A program made the translations under genes and the position numbers. The notes beneath the pieces are model-generated. The model did not search any database and was not told where the DNA came from. It was given only the letters and a program-made list of their open reading frames with translations. This document shows, piece after piece, positions 22,061-33,385 of a DNA stretch of 64,000 bases. Each line of letters begins with the position of its first letter. Position 1 is the first letter of the stretch. The stretch is from Macrotis lagotis. Its lineage: Eukaryota > Chordata > Mammalia > Peramelemorphia > Peramelidae. The DNA lies in contig NC_133661.1 of assembly GCF_037893015.1 (NCBI RefSeq), forward strand, positions 224,907,157 to 224,971,156, read 5' to 3'.

Positions 22061-22321
22061 TTATTTTTTTCTTTTCTTTTTTTACTTTTTGCAAGTCAGT
22101 GGGGTTAAGTGGCTTGCCCAAGGCCACACAGCTAGGTAATTATTAAGTGTCTGAGACCGGATTTGAACCCAGGTACACTCCTGATTCCAAGGCCGGTGCT
22201 TTATCCACTACACCACCTAGCCACCCCTTGAGGCCAAATTTGAATTCAGGTACTCCTGACTCTAGGGCCAGTGCTCTATCCACTGTGCCACCTCGCTGCC
22301 ACACACCACCTAGCTGCCCCT
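22061..22321 (-). repeat. Composite antisense SINE pair
   Basis: One near-complete antisense SINE (22061-22227) is followed by the 5' half of another plus an extra repeated head (ACCACCTAGCTGCCCC). Imperfect flanking repeats CTCATTTAT and CTCATTTCT suggest one insertion event into L1, or one SINE inserted within another. Confidence 0.8.
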
Positions 22322-23345
22322 CATTTCTAAAGTATACAGAGAACTGTATAAAAAAAAAATCAGTTAACAAATGGTCAAAGGATATGCAAAGGCAATTTAC
22401 AGATGAGGAAATCCAAGTGATCCATAGTCATATGAAAAATTGCTCTAAATCATTACTTATTAGAGAAATGCAAATTAAAGCTTCTCTGAGGTACCACCTC
22501 GCACCTCTCATTCTGGCCAACATGACATAAAGGATAATGATCATTGTTGGAAGGGTTGTGGGAAATCTGGGACACTATTACATTGGTGGAGATGTGAACT
22601 CATCCAACCTTTCTGGAGAGAAATTTGGAACTATGCCCAAAGGGAAACAAAAATGTGCATATCCTTTGATCCAGAAATACCACTACAGGGCCTATGCCCG
22701 GAAGAGATGATGAAAAAGGGTTAAAAACATCACTTGTACAAAAATATTCATAGCAGCCCTGTTTGTGGTGGTGAAGAACTGGAAATCAAGTAAAAGTCCT
22801 TCAATTGGGTAATGGTTTAGCAAACTGTGGCATATGTATGTTATGAAACACTATTGTTCTATTAGAAACCAGGATGGATGGGAATTCAGGGAAGCCTGGA
22901 GGGATTGGCATGAACTGATGCTGAGAGAGATGAGCAGGACCAGAAAAACAGAAAAACACTGTTCACCCTAACAGCAACATGGGGGCAATGATCAACCTTG
23001 ATGGACTTGCTCATTCCATCAGTGCAACTATCAGGGACAATTTGGGGCTGTCTGCAATGGAGAATACCATCTGTATCCAGATAAAGAACCATGGAGTTTG
23101 AACAAAGTTCAAGGACTAGTCCCTTTAATTTAGGGGAAAAAAACTGCTATCTTATTGTCTGATCTTGTTATCTCATACTTTGTGTTTCTTCTTTAAGGAT
23201 ATGATTTCTCTCTCCTCACACTCAATTTGGATCAATGTACAACATGGAAACAATGTAAAGACTAACAAATTGCTTTCTGTGGGGGGGATGTAAGGTTGGG
23301 GGAAAAATTGTAAAACTAAAAATAAATAAAATCTTTAATTTTAAA
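22322..23345 (+). repeat. L1 ORF2 3' end and 3' UTR
   Basis: Continues the L1 interrupted by the SINE pair. CAAATGGTCAAAGGATATGC, CTTTGATCCAGAAATACCAC and TGGCATGAACTGATGCTGAG lead to the 3' UTR end AAAATCTTTAATTTT. Confidence 0.88.
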
Positions 23346-23359
23346 AAAATTTAAAAAAT

Positions 23360-24295
23360 AAAATGCTCTAAATTACTATTGATTAAAGTAATGCAAATTA
23401 AAACAACTTTGAGGTACTACCACATACCTATCAAAAATGATCAGTGCTAAAAGGAAAGAGTAGAAAATATATATTCTAATGAATTGTTGGTAGATTAGTG
23501 AACTGATCCAACTATTTTTGGAGAATATAACTATCCCAAGTGCCTTTGACTCAGTAATGCCACCTCTGGGTTTGAATCCCAAAGAGATCAAAGATTTCAA
23601 AAATATTTATATAAGCTCTTTTTGTGGTGATAAAGATTTAGAAATTGAGGGGATATTCATGAATTGGGGAATGGATGAACAAGTTGTGGCATATGATTGT
23701 GATAGAGTACATTGTGCTATAAAAAGTGACAAGGAAGGATTTTTTAAAAAATGTCAAGACCTACATGAAGTGATACAAAGTAAAATAAGAAGAACCATGA
23801 GATCATTGTGGACAATAACAGCAATGTTGCAATGATGATCAACCCTGAAAAATTTAGTAACTCTGATCAGTACAATGATCTGAGACAATTTCAAAGCACT
23901 TATTTGTATTTTTAGGCAATAGGGTTAAGTGACTTGCCCGAGGACACACAGGCAATTATTAAGTGCCTGAGGTCACATTTGAACTCAAGTACTCTTGACT
24001 CCAGGGTCAGTGCTCTATCTACTGCACCACCTAGCCGCCCATTCAAAGGACTTATGATGAAAAGTACTTTTCACCCCTAGAGAATTGACAAACCCTGAAT
24101 GCAAATTGAAGTATAATTTTCTCATTTTCTTAAAAGAAAATACTGATATTAAAATGTATTAAAATGTGATTTCACATGCAATATTGATTTCATACTTTTG
24201 CCTTTACAGTGGGTGGGGGAGAGGTGAAAATGAGGGAAGAAGAAAATTTGAAATTAAAAATTTTAAAAGAAAAGAAAGTTAAAAATAAATAGTAT
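23360..24295 (+). repeat. Second, older L1 3' end
   Basis: Same landmarks as the previous element, more diverged (AATGCTCTAAATTACTATTG, ATGAATTGGGGAATGGATGA, CCTACATGAAGTGATACAAAG). An antisense SINE interrupts it. The open frame at 23518-23835 lies inside this L1 and is not a gene. Confidence 0.8.
23900..24042 (-). repeat. A-tailed SINE, antisense, in L1
   Basis: AGGCAATAGGGTTAAGTGAC through GCACCACCTAGCCGCCC, complete or nearly so. Confidence 0.88.
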
Positions 24296-24319
24296 TTTAA
24301 TTGAAAGGTACCTTAAAAC

Positions 24320-24460
24320 TATATAATGTTAAAACTGGAAGGGATCTTCAAGATCACCTATTCCAACCTTTTTATTTTATGGTCAAGGAAAATGGAACTT
24401 TTCTAAGATGGTACAGCTAATTGGTAACAGCCCAGCATTTGTTGTTGTTGTTGTTGAGTT
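24320..24460 (-). repeat. Ther-1/MIR-like fragment and (TTG)n
   Basis: GGGATCTTCAAGATCACCTA and a diverged core are followed by a short TTG run at about 24441. Confidence 0.5.
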
Positions 24461-24544
24461 ATGTCAGACTTTTAATAATTATTTACTCAAGATTACACAG
24501 ATGACACAGTAATAGAGCAGAACTAGAATTAAAACCTAGATTCT

Positions 24545-24815
24545 CTGACTCTTGTTGCTGTTGCTGTTCAGTCACTTCAGTTGTGTCTGACTCTTTGTGT
24601 CCCCATTTGGGGTTTTCTTGGCAAAGATAATTGAAGTGACTTGCCATTTCCTTCTCTAGCTCATTCCTCAGATGAGAAACTGAGGGAAACAGGGTTAAGT
24701 GACTTGCCCAGGGTCACACAGCCAGGAAATGTCTTAGGTCATATTAGAACTCAGGACCATGAGTCTTCCTAATTCCCAAGTCAGTGCTGTATGCATTGTG
24801 CCATCTAGCTGCCAA
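24545..24815 (-). repeat. Mar-1-like SINE, full length
   Basis: Starts with the RTE-type tail (GTGTCTGACTCTTTGTGTCC and CCATTTGGGGTTTTCTTGGC in antisense), with GTGACTTGCCCAGGGTCAC, and ends at the head GTGCCATCTAGCTGCC. Confidence 0.88.
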
Positions 24816-25149
24816 CAACAGAACCTACATATTCTAAGCCCTATGTTTTTGTACTATCCACTGCCTCTTAAAGGAAGGCAAATAAAACCTCTCTAGAGGT
24901 CTGGAAAAGGGAGATTGTAGCTGAGAAAAATCATTCATTCATTTAATAAAAATGTGTCAGATGTTATGATAGGTGCTAGAGATACAAAGACAAAAGTGAC
25001 ATAACCCTTACATCTGAGAAGTTTGAATTCTATTAGGAATAAGAGGATAATGACATAAGAATACTATCTTGAATAATAATATCCATTTATTTAAAGTTTT
25101 TATAGTACTTTATATGTATTATCTCATTTGATCAAACTAATGAACAATT

Positions 25150-25629
25150 TTAATATCGTCAGGATCTGTATATTTTTTGTTTTATTTTTTGTTTTTTTTT
25201 TTGACTATGTTGTCTTTTATATAGGATATGTAATTAGAGCATATAGGAAATGCAGAAATATAGACAATTCCCTCTAATACCTTAGGGGCATACTTATCCC
25301 TGTACACTACAGTCTCTGGAAAGACTGATCTCAGTTTCTACATAGTATCAGTTCCACTCAGTTCATGTACAAATGCAGCATTGTTGCCTGTATCCTTGTC
25401 TTAGGTACCACTGGGGTGGGTCCTGAAGGTCATTCCAAGCTCCTATGAGGATTGAAGCTGAGGTAATTACAAAACCCAGATACTAGAACACCTAGAAGCT
25501 TTAAAATTTCACAAAATCAGAATATCTAATCCCTTTACCTAAAACAAAGAACAAAAGCAAGCACTGAAACAAAGGACCAAAGCCTGTTTCAGGGGTACAC
25601 ATGTAGGCCTCAGAGGGGAGAAGGTCTAA
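25150..25629. other. Unassigned intergenic DNA
   Basis: T-rich at its start; nothing named. Confidence 0.45.
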
Positions 25630-25935
25630 GGTCTCTCATGGTCTTTCTTTTTTTTAATTTCATTAGCTCATGTAAGTCTTTCCATGTTTCTCTGTATTCT
25701 TCATATTCATTGCTTCAGATAGTACAGAATGTAATTTATATTACATTCCATACCACAATTTTCTTAGCCATTCCCTATAGCTATCATCTCTATCTATTTA
25801 AGCCCCTTCCTTTCTTTTTTCTTCTTCTTTAATACAGTTTTATTTCAGTTCCATATCCCTCCTCCCCCATTTTCCACCCATTGAGAAAGCAAGAAAAGAA
25901 TCTTTTGTGCCATATGAGTAATAAGGCAGAGAGAG
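25630..25935 (-). repeat. Old L1 3'-end fragments, antisense
   Basis: CTCATGTAAGTCTTTCCATG and CCACAATTTTCTTAGCCATT are L1 3' landmarks in antisense. CCTCCTCCCCCATTTTCCAC followed by CCCATTGAGAAAGCAAG belongs to the L1 3' UTR but is out of order, so at least two pieces are present. Confidence 0.6.
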
Positions 25936-26039
25936 AGAGAGAGGGCTATACATTTTCTCTAATCCCCATGACCTCTCAAATGACTCCAAAATAACTAAAA
26001 CAAATTATGCACCAAAGATAAAACAATTTCAGCTGTCTT

Positions 26040-26480
26040 CATGTTCTCACAGAATACACCGAAAAAAAAAAAAGGTTTAAAGAAGCTAAAACATGAACTG
26101 AGGCTTACTGACCCTAAACTCACTCAGTACCCTTCCCTTACCTCCCCGCTCCCCACTACCAATATCGAGGCTGTACTAGCAGACCCAAGGACATGACAAA
26201 GGCTTACAACAAAACTTACCCCTATACTCGCTCCTTCCTCTTTCCAGGGCCATTGAACTTCCAGCTCCAAGGTTGCCTGAGCCACAAAAAAAAAAAAAAA
26301 AAACCTGCGGATCTTCTGAAGCAAAAACCTTTTGGGATTTGCAATCACATAGTTCCGGTTCTGTTCCAGCACCAGAAAGATTCGCTCTAGCAAGAGCTGT
26401 AGCAGACAACCTCCTAACACCAATGCAACAGTTTTCTGAACGTCCAGTGCAAGGTCAAAGAACTAAGAAATAGAGTGGCT
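26040..26480. other. Unidentified segment with two A-runs
   Basis: Not a repeat I recognise. Two A-runs (about 26059-26071 and 26286-26303) and moderately higher G+C. Overlapping open frames exist on both strands; on the minus strand 26304-26420 two frames stay open and end exactly at CCGCAG before the T-run. It may be a retroposed transcript or LTR piece; no product can be assigned. Confidence 0.3.
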
Positions 26481-26667
26481 AGGACAGGACAGTATATGGG
26501 GGAGGGAAGACTATGTAGCACTCTATTAATCTTGAGATAAAGAGCAGAGGATGTAGCTGGAGACAGTCCTGACCACTCAAAAATCAATTAGGGACCAAGG
26601 CCTAAGCACTTGAGCCATTAACTGGCCAAAAGGGGAGAAGGCTGAGACACTTTGAAATTCAGACCCT

Positions 26668-26804
26668 TGGGGCAGCTAGATGGCACAGTGAATAGATCAC
26701 TGGCCCTGGAGTCAAGAGGACCAGAGTTCAAATTTAATGCTTAGCTGTATGACCTTGGACAAGCTACTAAACCCCACTGTCTTGCAAAAAAAAAAAAGAA
26801 ACGA

Positions 26805-26868
<64 letters not shown>
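26668..26868 (+). repeat. A-tailed SINE with expanded (GAAA)n tail
   Basis: SINE body at 26668-26795 with a small internal deletion; the A-tail has grown into a (GAAA)n microsatellite at about 26796-26868. Confidence 0.88.
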
Positions 26869-27372
26869 ATGTTTTGATCTGCACTTTGAGGCCATTACTT
26901 CTCTATCTTGAGGTAGATAATATGTGAGAATGTTTCATCATAAATTCTTTGGAATTGTGATTGGTCTTGATGTTGATCAGAGCTCCTAAGTCTTTTAAAA
27001 TTGATAATCTTTAAAATATTTTTATTATATAAACTGTTCTCTTAATTCCGCTCACTTTACTCTGGATCAGTTCTCAAGTCTTCCTTGGTTTGTTTTAAAC
27101 CATCTTCATCCTTTCTTAAAACCAATAGTTATTATTTCATCACATTTATATACCCTTAATTTGGTTAGGGATTTTCTAATTGATGGATATAGCCTTGGTT
27201 TCTAATCCTTCACTGCCACAAAAAGAGCTGCTATAAATGATTTGATACATTTGAGCCTTTTCCTTGATTTCTTTGAGGTAAGATTTAGTAGTGGTATCCT
27301 GGTTCAAAGGATATATGCAGTTCATTAAAATTTTGGGCACAATTCCAAATTGCTCTTAAGAATGGTTGGACC

Positions 27373-27522
27373 TGAGTAGCTAGGTGGTGCAGTGAATAGA
27401 GCACTGGCCTTGGAGTCAGCAGTACCTGAGTTCAAATTCAGCATCAGACACTTAATAATTACCTAGCTGTGTGGCCTTGGGCAAGCCACTTAACCCCATT
27501 GCCTTGCAAAAAAAAAAAAAAA
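27373..27522 (+). repeat. A-tailed SINE with 15-bp target duplication
   Basis: AAGAATGGTTGGACC at 27358-27372 and AAGAATGCTTGGACC at 27523-27537 flank a complete copy inside L1. Confidence 0.92.
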
Positions 27523-28210
27523 AAGAATGCTTGGACCAGTTTACAGTGTTTTCTCATGTCCTTTCCAGCATTTGCCATTTGGAGGAATTTTGGTCATCTT
27601 AATCAAACTGATGGATGTGAAGTGGTACCTCAGAAATGTTTAAATTTTTCTTTCATTTTTTAATATTTTAGGGAATTTTTTATATGCTTTGATGTATTCT
27701 TCTGATTATTTATCAATTAAGGAATGGTTCTTATTTTTATAAATTGTATTCAGTTTCCTATATATCCTAGAAATTAAATCTTTCTCAGAGAAACTGCAAA
27801 TATTTTCCTGCTTGTTTTCTAATTTTAGCTGCATTGGTTTTGTTTGTGCAAAAAAAATTAATTCTATGTAATTACCATCACCCATTTTGCCACCTGTGAA
27901 CCTCTCTATCTCATATGTAATCATGAACTTTTCCCTTATCCACATATCTGACAGATTTCTTCCATGCTTTTCTCATTTGTTCATGATGTCAAAATCATTT
28001 TTGGAATTTATCTTAGTACGTGGTGTGAGATGTCAGTCTACACCTAGTTTCTGCCAAATGTTGCTTAGGCTTCCCAATAGGTTTTGTCAACTAGTATATT
28101 CTTGCCTCAGTAAGTGGAATCTTTGGGTTTATCAACACTAGGTTACTATATTCATTTCATCATATATATTGTATACCTAGTTTATTCCACTGATCAACAT
28201 TCTTATTTCT

Positions 28211-28350
28211 TTTTTTTTAGGTTTTTGCAAGGCAAATGGGGTTAAGTGGCTTGCCCAAGGCCACACAGCTAGGTAATTATTAAGTGTCTGAGACCGGATT
28301 TGAACTGACTACAGGGCCAGTGCTTTATCCACTGCACCACCTAGCTGCCC
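28211..28350 (-). repeat. A-tailed SINE with 16-bp target duplication
   Basis: CAACATTCTTATTTCT at 28195-28210 and 28351-28366 flanks an antisense copy inside L1. Confidence 0.93.
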
Positions 28351-28645
28351 CAACATTCTTATTTCTTATTCACTATCACATTATTTTGATATTTTTGGCT
28401 TTATAGCATAGTTTGAGCTCAGATATTGCTAGGTCTCCTTCCTTTACATTTTTTTCATTGATTTCCTTGATATTCTTAAACTTTGTTCTTCCAGATGAAT
28501 TTTGTTCTTTTTTTTCCTAACTCTATAAAGTAGCCCTTGGATAGATTGATTGATATGGCATTGAGTAAATAAATCAATTTAGGTAGCATTATCATTTTTA
28601 TTCTACTAGCTCAGTCTATCCATAAGCAATTAATATTTCTCCAGG

Positions 28646-28680
<35 letters not shown>

Positions 28681-29049
28681 GTTATTATTGTTATTATTAT
28701 TATTATTATGCCTTTGTTTAAAAAGCGCTTTGTGATTGTGTTCATAAAATTTCTGTGGATGTATTGGGAGGTAGATTCCCAGGTATTATAAATTATCTAT
28801 AGATATTTTAAATGGGATTTCTCTTTCTATCTCTTCCGGCTGTATTTTGGTGGTAATAAGGAAAAAATGCAGACTATGTGGTTTATTTTTATATCCTACA
28901 ACTTTGTTTAAGTTGTCAATTGGTTCAACTAGTTTTTAAAATGAGTCCCTTTCCTCTATATGTGATGATAACCTCTTTCCCCTTTAATTTCTCAAAGTCT
29001 TACTAGTCCTTTTCACTAATCCCATGTTCTCATATTTTGGCTGTATTTT

Positions 29050-29160
29050 TTCTTATCCTTCCCCCCTTTAGATTATAAGATGCTTGAAAGCAAGGCCTTT
29101 ATCACTTTTATTTATAACCCATAGTACCTCTCAGACACAAGGGATTGTATACTAAGGAAT
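29050..29160 (+). repeat. L2-like 3' end fragment
   Basis: TTATAAGATGCTTGAAAGCAAGG followed by a diverged 'account of cause' region typical of L2 ends. Confidence 0.5.
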
Positions 29161-29324
29161 AAAGTTGTGCTGGTGGAATGGAATCATTTGTCACTTCATG
29201 GCTTATGGACTGAAGAAAAGTTGAATATTAAAAGGGCAATATTGCTTTTTTCTTCTCTTACTGGAGGAGAAACAACACAAAAAGGTGGAATGAGTGAGTT
29301 AGGAGGCTCAAGATGAGATTTTTT

Positions 29325-29482
29325 TTTTTATTTAAAGCAATGGGGTTAAGAATGACTTGCCCAAGATCACCCAGTTAGGCCATTTTACCTGTTTTACTGT
29401 TTTACCTGTTGTTTATTAAGTGTCTGAGTTCATATTTGAACTCAGGTCTTCCTGACTCAGATGCTGCACCACCTAGCTGCCC
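29325..29482 (-). repeat. A-tailed SINE with 18-bp target duplication
   Basis: CTCAAGATGAGATTTTTT flanks it at 29307-29324 and 29483-29500. The body contains a small tandem duplication (TTTTACCTGTTTTAC). Confidence 0.92.
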
Positions 29483-29500
29483 CTCAAGATGAGATTTTTT

Positions 29501-30190
29501 CCAAATGGGATACCTTGTTGCTGTGGGAGTGATTTCATTTGCAGTTTTGCTTGGGTTTGAAGATGTGAGTCAAAAATATGTTGGAGAAATAGATGGAAGT
29601 TAATAATGAATGACATAGAGGGTTAGCTGGAGTTGCATTCCATGTCTTGATATTTATCAACATCTACATAATGGAGGTACTAAGGAGATAGATCTTTGCT
29701 TTCATGGAAAACTTAGGTTCATTAAAGGTGATTTGCAATTTCCCATAAATAATCAAGATTTTTGGTTTTTTCCTCCTATTTAGCTGTGGGCACAATTCAT
29801 TGTCCATCTGTACTGTACCAGATACACATCCTGTTGGGCAAGCTCTTTAGAGTCCATCCAAATGCAGGTTGAAATTTGGGCACTAGACATTTTTCATAAA
29901 CTTTATGTTTCCTGCTTATATGGATAGGATTTGAATTATTACAGCTTTCTTTCAATTCTTCTACAGTTTAAAGGTTTGATTCAATCTGGACAATGTCATC
30001 CATACAAACAGGAGAACGTAGAAGACCTCAATATCCATACAGAATCCTTCAGTTTGTTTTCTGATCTCTTTCATCACAATTGTTAATACCTTCAGTGATA
30101 ATAGATTTCAGTTTTGTTTTACCTGTTGTTTATTATCACTGGTCAGTGAACAAGGTTGTTTCTGTTCTATTTTTGTTATATATCTTTGTT
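29501..30190. other. Unassigned intergenic DNA
   Basis: No gene or named repeat recognised; faint MIR-like or LINE resemblance only. Confidence 0.45.
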
Positions 30191-30205
30191 AGAAAGCATG
30201 GCTGT

Positions 30206-30334
30206 GGGGGCAGCTAGGTGGCACGGTGGATAGAGTACCAGCCTTGAAGTTAGGAGTACCTGTGGCCATGTGGCTGTGGGCAAGCTACTTAACCTCATTG
30301 CCTTGCAAAAAAAAAAAAAAAACCCTAATAAAAT
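30206..30334 (+). repeat. Internally deleted A-tailed SINE
   Basis: The head and 3' end are present but the middle (B-box to TTAATAATTACC) is missing. AGAAAGCATGGCTGT flanks it at 30191-30205 and 30335-30349, so it inserted as one unit. Confidence 0.92.
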
Positions 30335-30659
30335 AGAAAGCATGGCTGTTTGGGGAACACAAGAAGGATATATTTGTGTAGGTGATGTAAAAACAAAAAA
30401 ATATAATCAATTAAAAAGTTTTTAAAAGATGAAAATAACAATCAATTTTGTTTTTTGTTGCAGCTCTTTCCAATTACATTTTTGTAGTCATTGCTTTTAA
30501 GCAGTGATCTGTTCATACATTCATGTCTTCCACTTTTCAAAAAAAAAAATAAGAAATCATGCCTCAGTGGACAGGACAATGAACCAGAAGTTTAGAAACT
30601 ATCAATACTGAGCACATAGAATCTAGCCCAAAGCAGCCTGGGTTCAATAAATGCCTGTT

Positions 30660-30800
30660 GACACAGTCTATGGTGTACTGATTCAAGAGTCAAGAGAGAC
30701 CTGGGTTTGGATACGGTCTCTAAGACTACTTTATGAACATAGTCTAGTCTGAGTCTCAGTTTCCCAATCTGTAAAATGGGGGAAATGGTAGCCTGAGCAC
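30660..30800 (+). repeat. Ther-1/MIR-like fragment
   Basis: CAGTTTCCCAATCTGTAAAATGG core with a diverged 5' part. Confidence 0.6.
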
Positions 30801-31254
30801 TATTCAATTTCACAAGAATAAAAATGTGAAACCTTGTTCAAGCCTTGTTAGACCTCTCCAATGTCTGATATTATGAAATGAATGCAGATCAATGCCAATT
30901 CATGAGACAGGAAGAAAAGCAGTAATTTGATAATAAGACGAAGCTAAGCACTAGCCAGACAATGAACTAAATACTGTGGCAGATTCAAGCTAAGTTCCTG
31001 GTTTTCTGACCTTGAGTAAACAGTTTTTATTGTAAACCTGTTGGTTATTGAACAATCCTTATGGTGAGAGAATAGTATCAAAAATAAACTGCAGAAAATA
31101 TTTTACATTTCATTTTTTTTTTAAACACACAAGTTCATTCAGCCTTTCAAAATGGGACCAGTCCTCTGAGATTAACTCTTGGAGTTGAGGTTTCTGTCTT
31201 TTTAAAAGAGGGTGGCATTCAGTTACTAGAGGCCTAAGCATAGGCCAAGGGCAA
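30801..31254. other. Unassigned DNA upstream of the OTUB2 CpG island
   Basis: No repeat or gene recognised. Proximal regulatory sites may lie here, but none can be pinned down by sequence alone. Confidence 0.4.
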
Positions 31255-31521
31255 GTGAAATCCCGCCCTCTTTCTGTGACGTAGGGGCTCCGCGGCTTCT
31301 GATTGCAGCCTTCAGGCGTCAAGCCCGGGGTGTGTATCTCACTGGGACACTGTGAAGATCTCGCCTCTCGTTTGCCGAGCGGTCGGGTGTATTGCTCTCC
31401 ACTCCGCACCCCCAGGGGCCCCCGACCGGGCTGAGCTGGAGAGAGCTTTCTGTGGCGCCCTCCCGCGCCGGATCTCCTTCTCCCTGGGGCGGGACGATTT
31501 CCTGAGGCTCCGGTCACTATG
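31255..31521 (+). promoter_or_regulatory. OTUB2: OTUB2 CpG-rich promoter and 5' UTR, exon 1
   Basis: This stretch is rich in G+C and CpG, in sharp contrast to the AT-rich surroundings, and it ends at the OTUB2 start codon. A CRE/ATF-like TGACGTA lies at 31277-31283. There is no obvious TATA box, as expected of a housekeeping-type CpG promoter. No ATG occurs between 31261 and 31518, so the first ATG in a transcript starting here is the one at 31519. The exact transcription start cannot be read from sequence. CpG enrichment continues downstream into intron 1 to about 33.05 kb. Confidence 0.75.
31519..31521 (+). CDS. OTUB2: OTUB2 exon 1 coding part (start codon only)
   Basis: The ATG at 31519-31521 has A at -3 and is followed at once by a donor, GTCAGT at 31522. 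Joined to exon 2, which opens with AGT GAA ACA, it gives Met-Ser-Glu-Thr-Ser-Phe, the expected N-terminus of otubain-2. Exon 1 is otherwise 5' UTR. With this start the catalytic cysteine becomes residue 51, the position reported for human OTUB2, which supports the choice. The donor is a weaker match than GTAAGT. Direct read-through of the ATG gives an unrelated frame, so splicing is required. Confidence 0.8.
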
Positions 31522-33060
31522 GTCAGTGCATTGGGTGGGAATGGAGGGGACGTGGGGTTCCCAAGCCCGGGGCGCATGTGCACGCTCGGGAAAGGGGGGC
31601 GAGACATAATAGAAGGGGTGGAGAGGGGACTGCAGAACTCCTGGTCCACCTCCATCTCGAACCCTTTCTAACTGAGATCCCTTGTTGCACCCAAGGCCCT
31701 CCTTCCCACCCCCCAGATGCCACCCACCCATAACCCTGTCCCCCGGACCCAGGAATCTCTGAGAGGGGGAGTCCAGGGATCCCAGACTGTCCCCGGGCCG
31801 TGATCCGAATGGGGCGCTAGGGGCTGGCTGGAGGCGCTGAGGATGGGTTTGGGCAGTGAGTGGCAGGGTGTAGGGGGCGGGGAGGGGGGAGAAAGGGAAG
31901 AAGACCCAGGCCAAGAAATCCTACATCTCTTACCACGCCAGCTTCCCGCGGTGCCCCGCCCCCCCATCCTCTCCCAGAAAATTTGGCTGACCCCACGAGA
32001 GCCCCCTTAGGGAAGAACCCTCAGTCCGGGGGCAGCCAGAAAACTGGAACAACTGGGCTCAGGGGCCACCCTCCTAGTTACCCCCTGGTGACCTTGGGCA
32101 AGTCATTTGGTCTCAACCTGTTTCCTCATCTATTTAAAAAAAAAGCAGTGGAACTCTAAGGTATCTTTCAGCTCTAAACCCGATCCTCAGAATATCGGAT
32201 CAATAAGCATCTACCAAGCCCCTACTGTGTGCCATCCCACAAAATACCCTCCAACCAGACCTCGCCCAACTGGGCTGGCCTTGATGCCTTTTTTGTTTCG
32301 GGTTCAGGCACCTTCCCCAGCAGCTCTTCGGGGATAAGAGCCAACCCCTTCCTTCTCCCCAGCGGGAGGCGAGTTCCAGAGTTGGTGGAAATGGGAGGCT
32401 GGGGAAGGGATTAGCCTCTAACCCCAACAGCCCCCGCCAGAAGGCACCTATCAGTCCGGGCCAGCCGGAGCTGCTTTTCTTTATCTTTGCTTGCCCGTAC
32501 TTGGGAGACGCGAGCCTCACTTTTCTCCCCACTCCTCTGAGAGAGGCTGCTGCTTCGGCTGGACTCGAGGGGTGCACATCTCCAGTGTCCATAGCAGGGT
32601 TGGGGGTGAGCGGGGAGAACGGAGACTAGAAGGGTTTGGATCACGCTGCTTGCTTCTAAAGGAAGAAGAGCCCTCCCTAACTGCGCTTCTCATCAGAAGA
32701 GCCAGGTTCCAATCCTGACTGGCTTCTTTTACTACTTGTGGGACTCTGGGCCCGTCACTTTACCCCCTATGAGAATCATTTTCTTCATCCCTGCAAAAAC
32801 GGGGAGACCCGAATGCTTTCTGAAGGACGGCTCCCAGCCTAAACCTGAGTCTCCGAATGGGTCAGCCCCCAGTCAGACTCTAGCCCTGGGGGACGCGGGA
32901 AGCCTGAGCCCAGACTCCAGCCATGTCACACATTCCAAGCCCTGCCCTGGTGTGGATCTGAGTAATCGCGTGCCCCGAGAGTCGGTCACCCGGGCTGTTT
33001 CCTGAGAGACAGAGAGATCTGATGCCACTGCCCGGGGGGTTAGGGGGGGAGGGGGTGGCG
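31522..33060. other. Downstream half of the OTUB2 CpG island, start of intron 1
   Basis: G+C-rich sequence directly after exon 1, with scattered CpGs up to about 33.05 kb. It contains several overlapping open frames on both strands, none with recognisable protein content; these are expected by chance in GC-rich DNA. Short Ther-1/MIR-like cores are visible near 32085-32180 and 32690-32800. Confidence 0.6.
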
Positions 33061-33385
33061 ACAGAAGGGGATCTAGTCCAGGAACTTTGGTGGGTGTGCC
33101 TTGATCAACTTGGATCTGAGGGCAGACGTTCAACACTAATTCTTTTGTTTACAGAGCTACTGAGCATTTAGGGGGTGCCAGGGGGCACCCAAAAAGATAA
33201 CCTTTAAGTCCCCATTCACCTGAATGGAAAACGGGGACATTGGGAGAGAAGTGTAGAAGTGTATTAAGGCATCAGGTTATCTTCTAGCACCATCTAGTGT
33301 TTCTCTGAACCGTGGACTGTAGGACGGGATCTAGACCCGGGATTTCACTGGTGTAGGGAACTTCAGCTTGATCCAAATTGGAGTT
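33061..33385. other. Unassigned intron 1 DNA
   Basis: Nothing recognised. Confidence 0.45.

Larger units (their letters stand above)
26930..28960 (-). repeat. Antisense L1, 3' UTR and ORF2, old
   Basis: L1 ORF2 landmarks in antisense order: CCACAAAAAGAGCTGCTATA, TTCCAAATTGCTCTTAAGAA, TTCTTCCATGCTTTTCTCAT, TTATTCCACTGATCAACATT, TTTGGCTTTATAGCATAG and ATCCTACAACTTTGTTTAAG. Two SINEs and a TTA microsatellite (about 28648-28709) interrupt it. It is heavily mutated. Confidence 0.8.

Noticed and set aside
23518..23835. 105-codon open frame
   Set aside because: It coincides with L1 3' sequence seen in other copies in this window.
31110..33136. Many overlapping open frames on both strands around the OTUB2 CpG island
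   Set aside because: GC-rich DNA lacks stop codons by chance; the frames overlap one another and none resembles a protein family.
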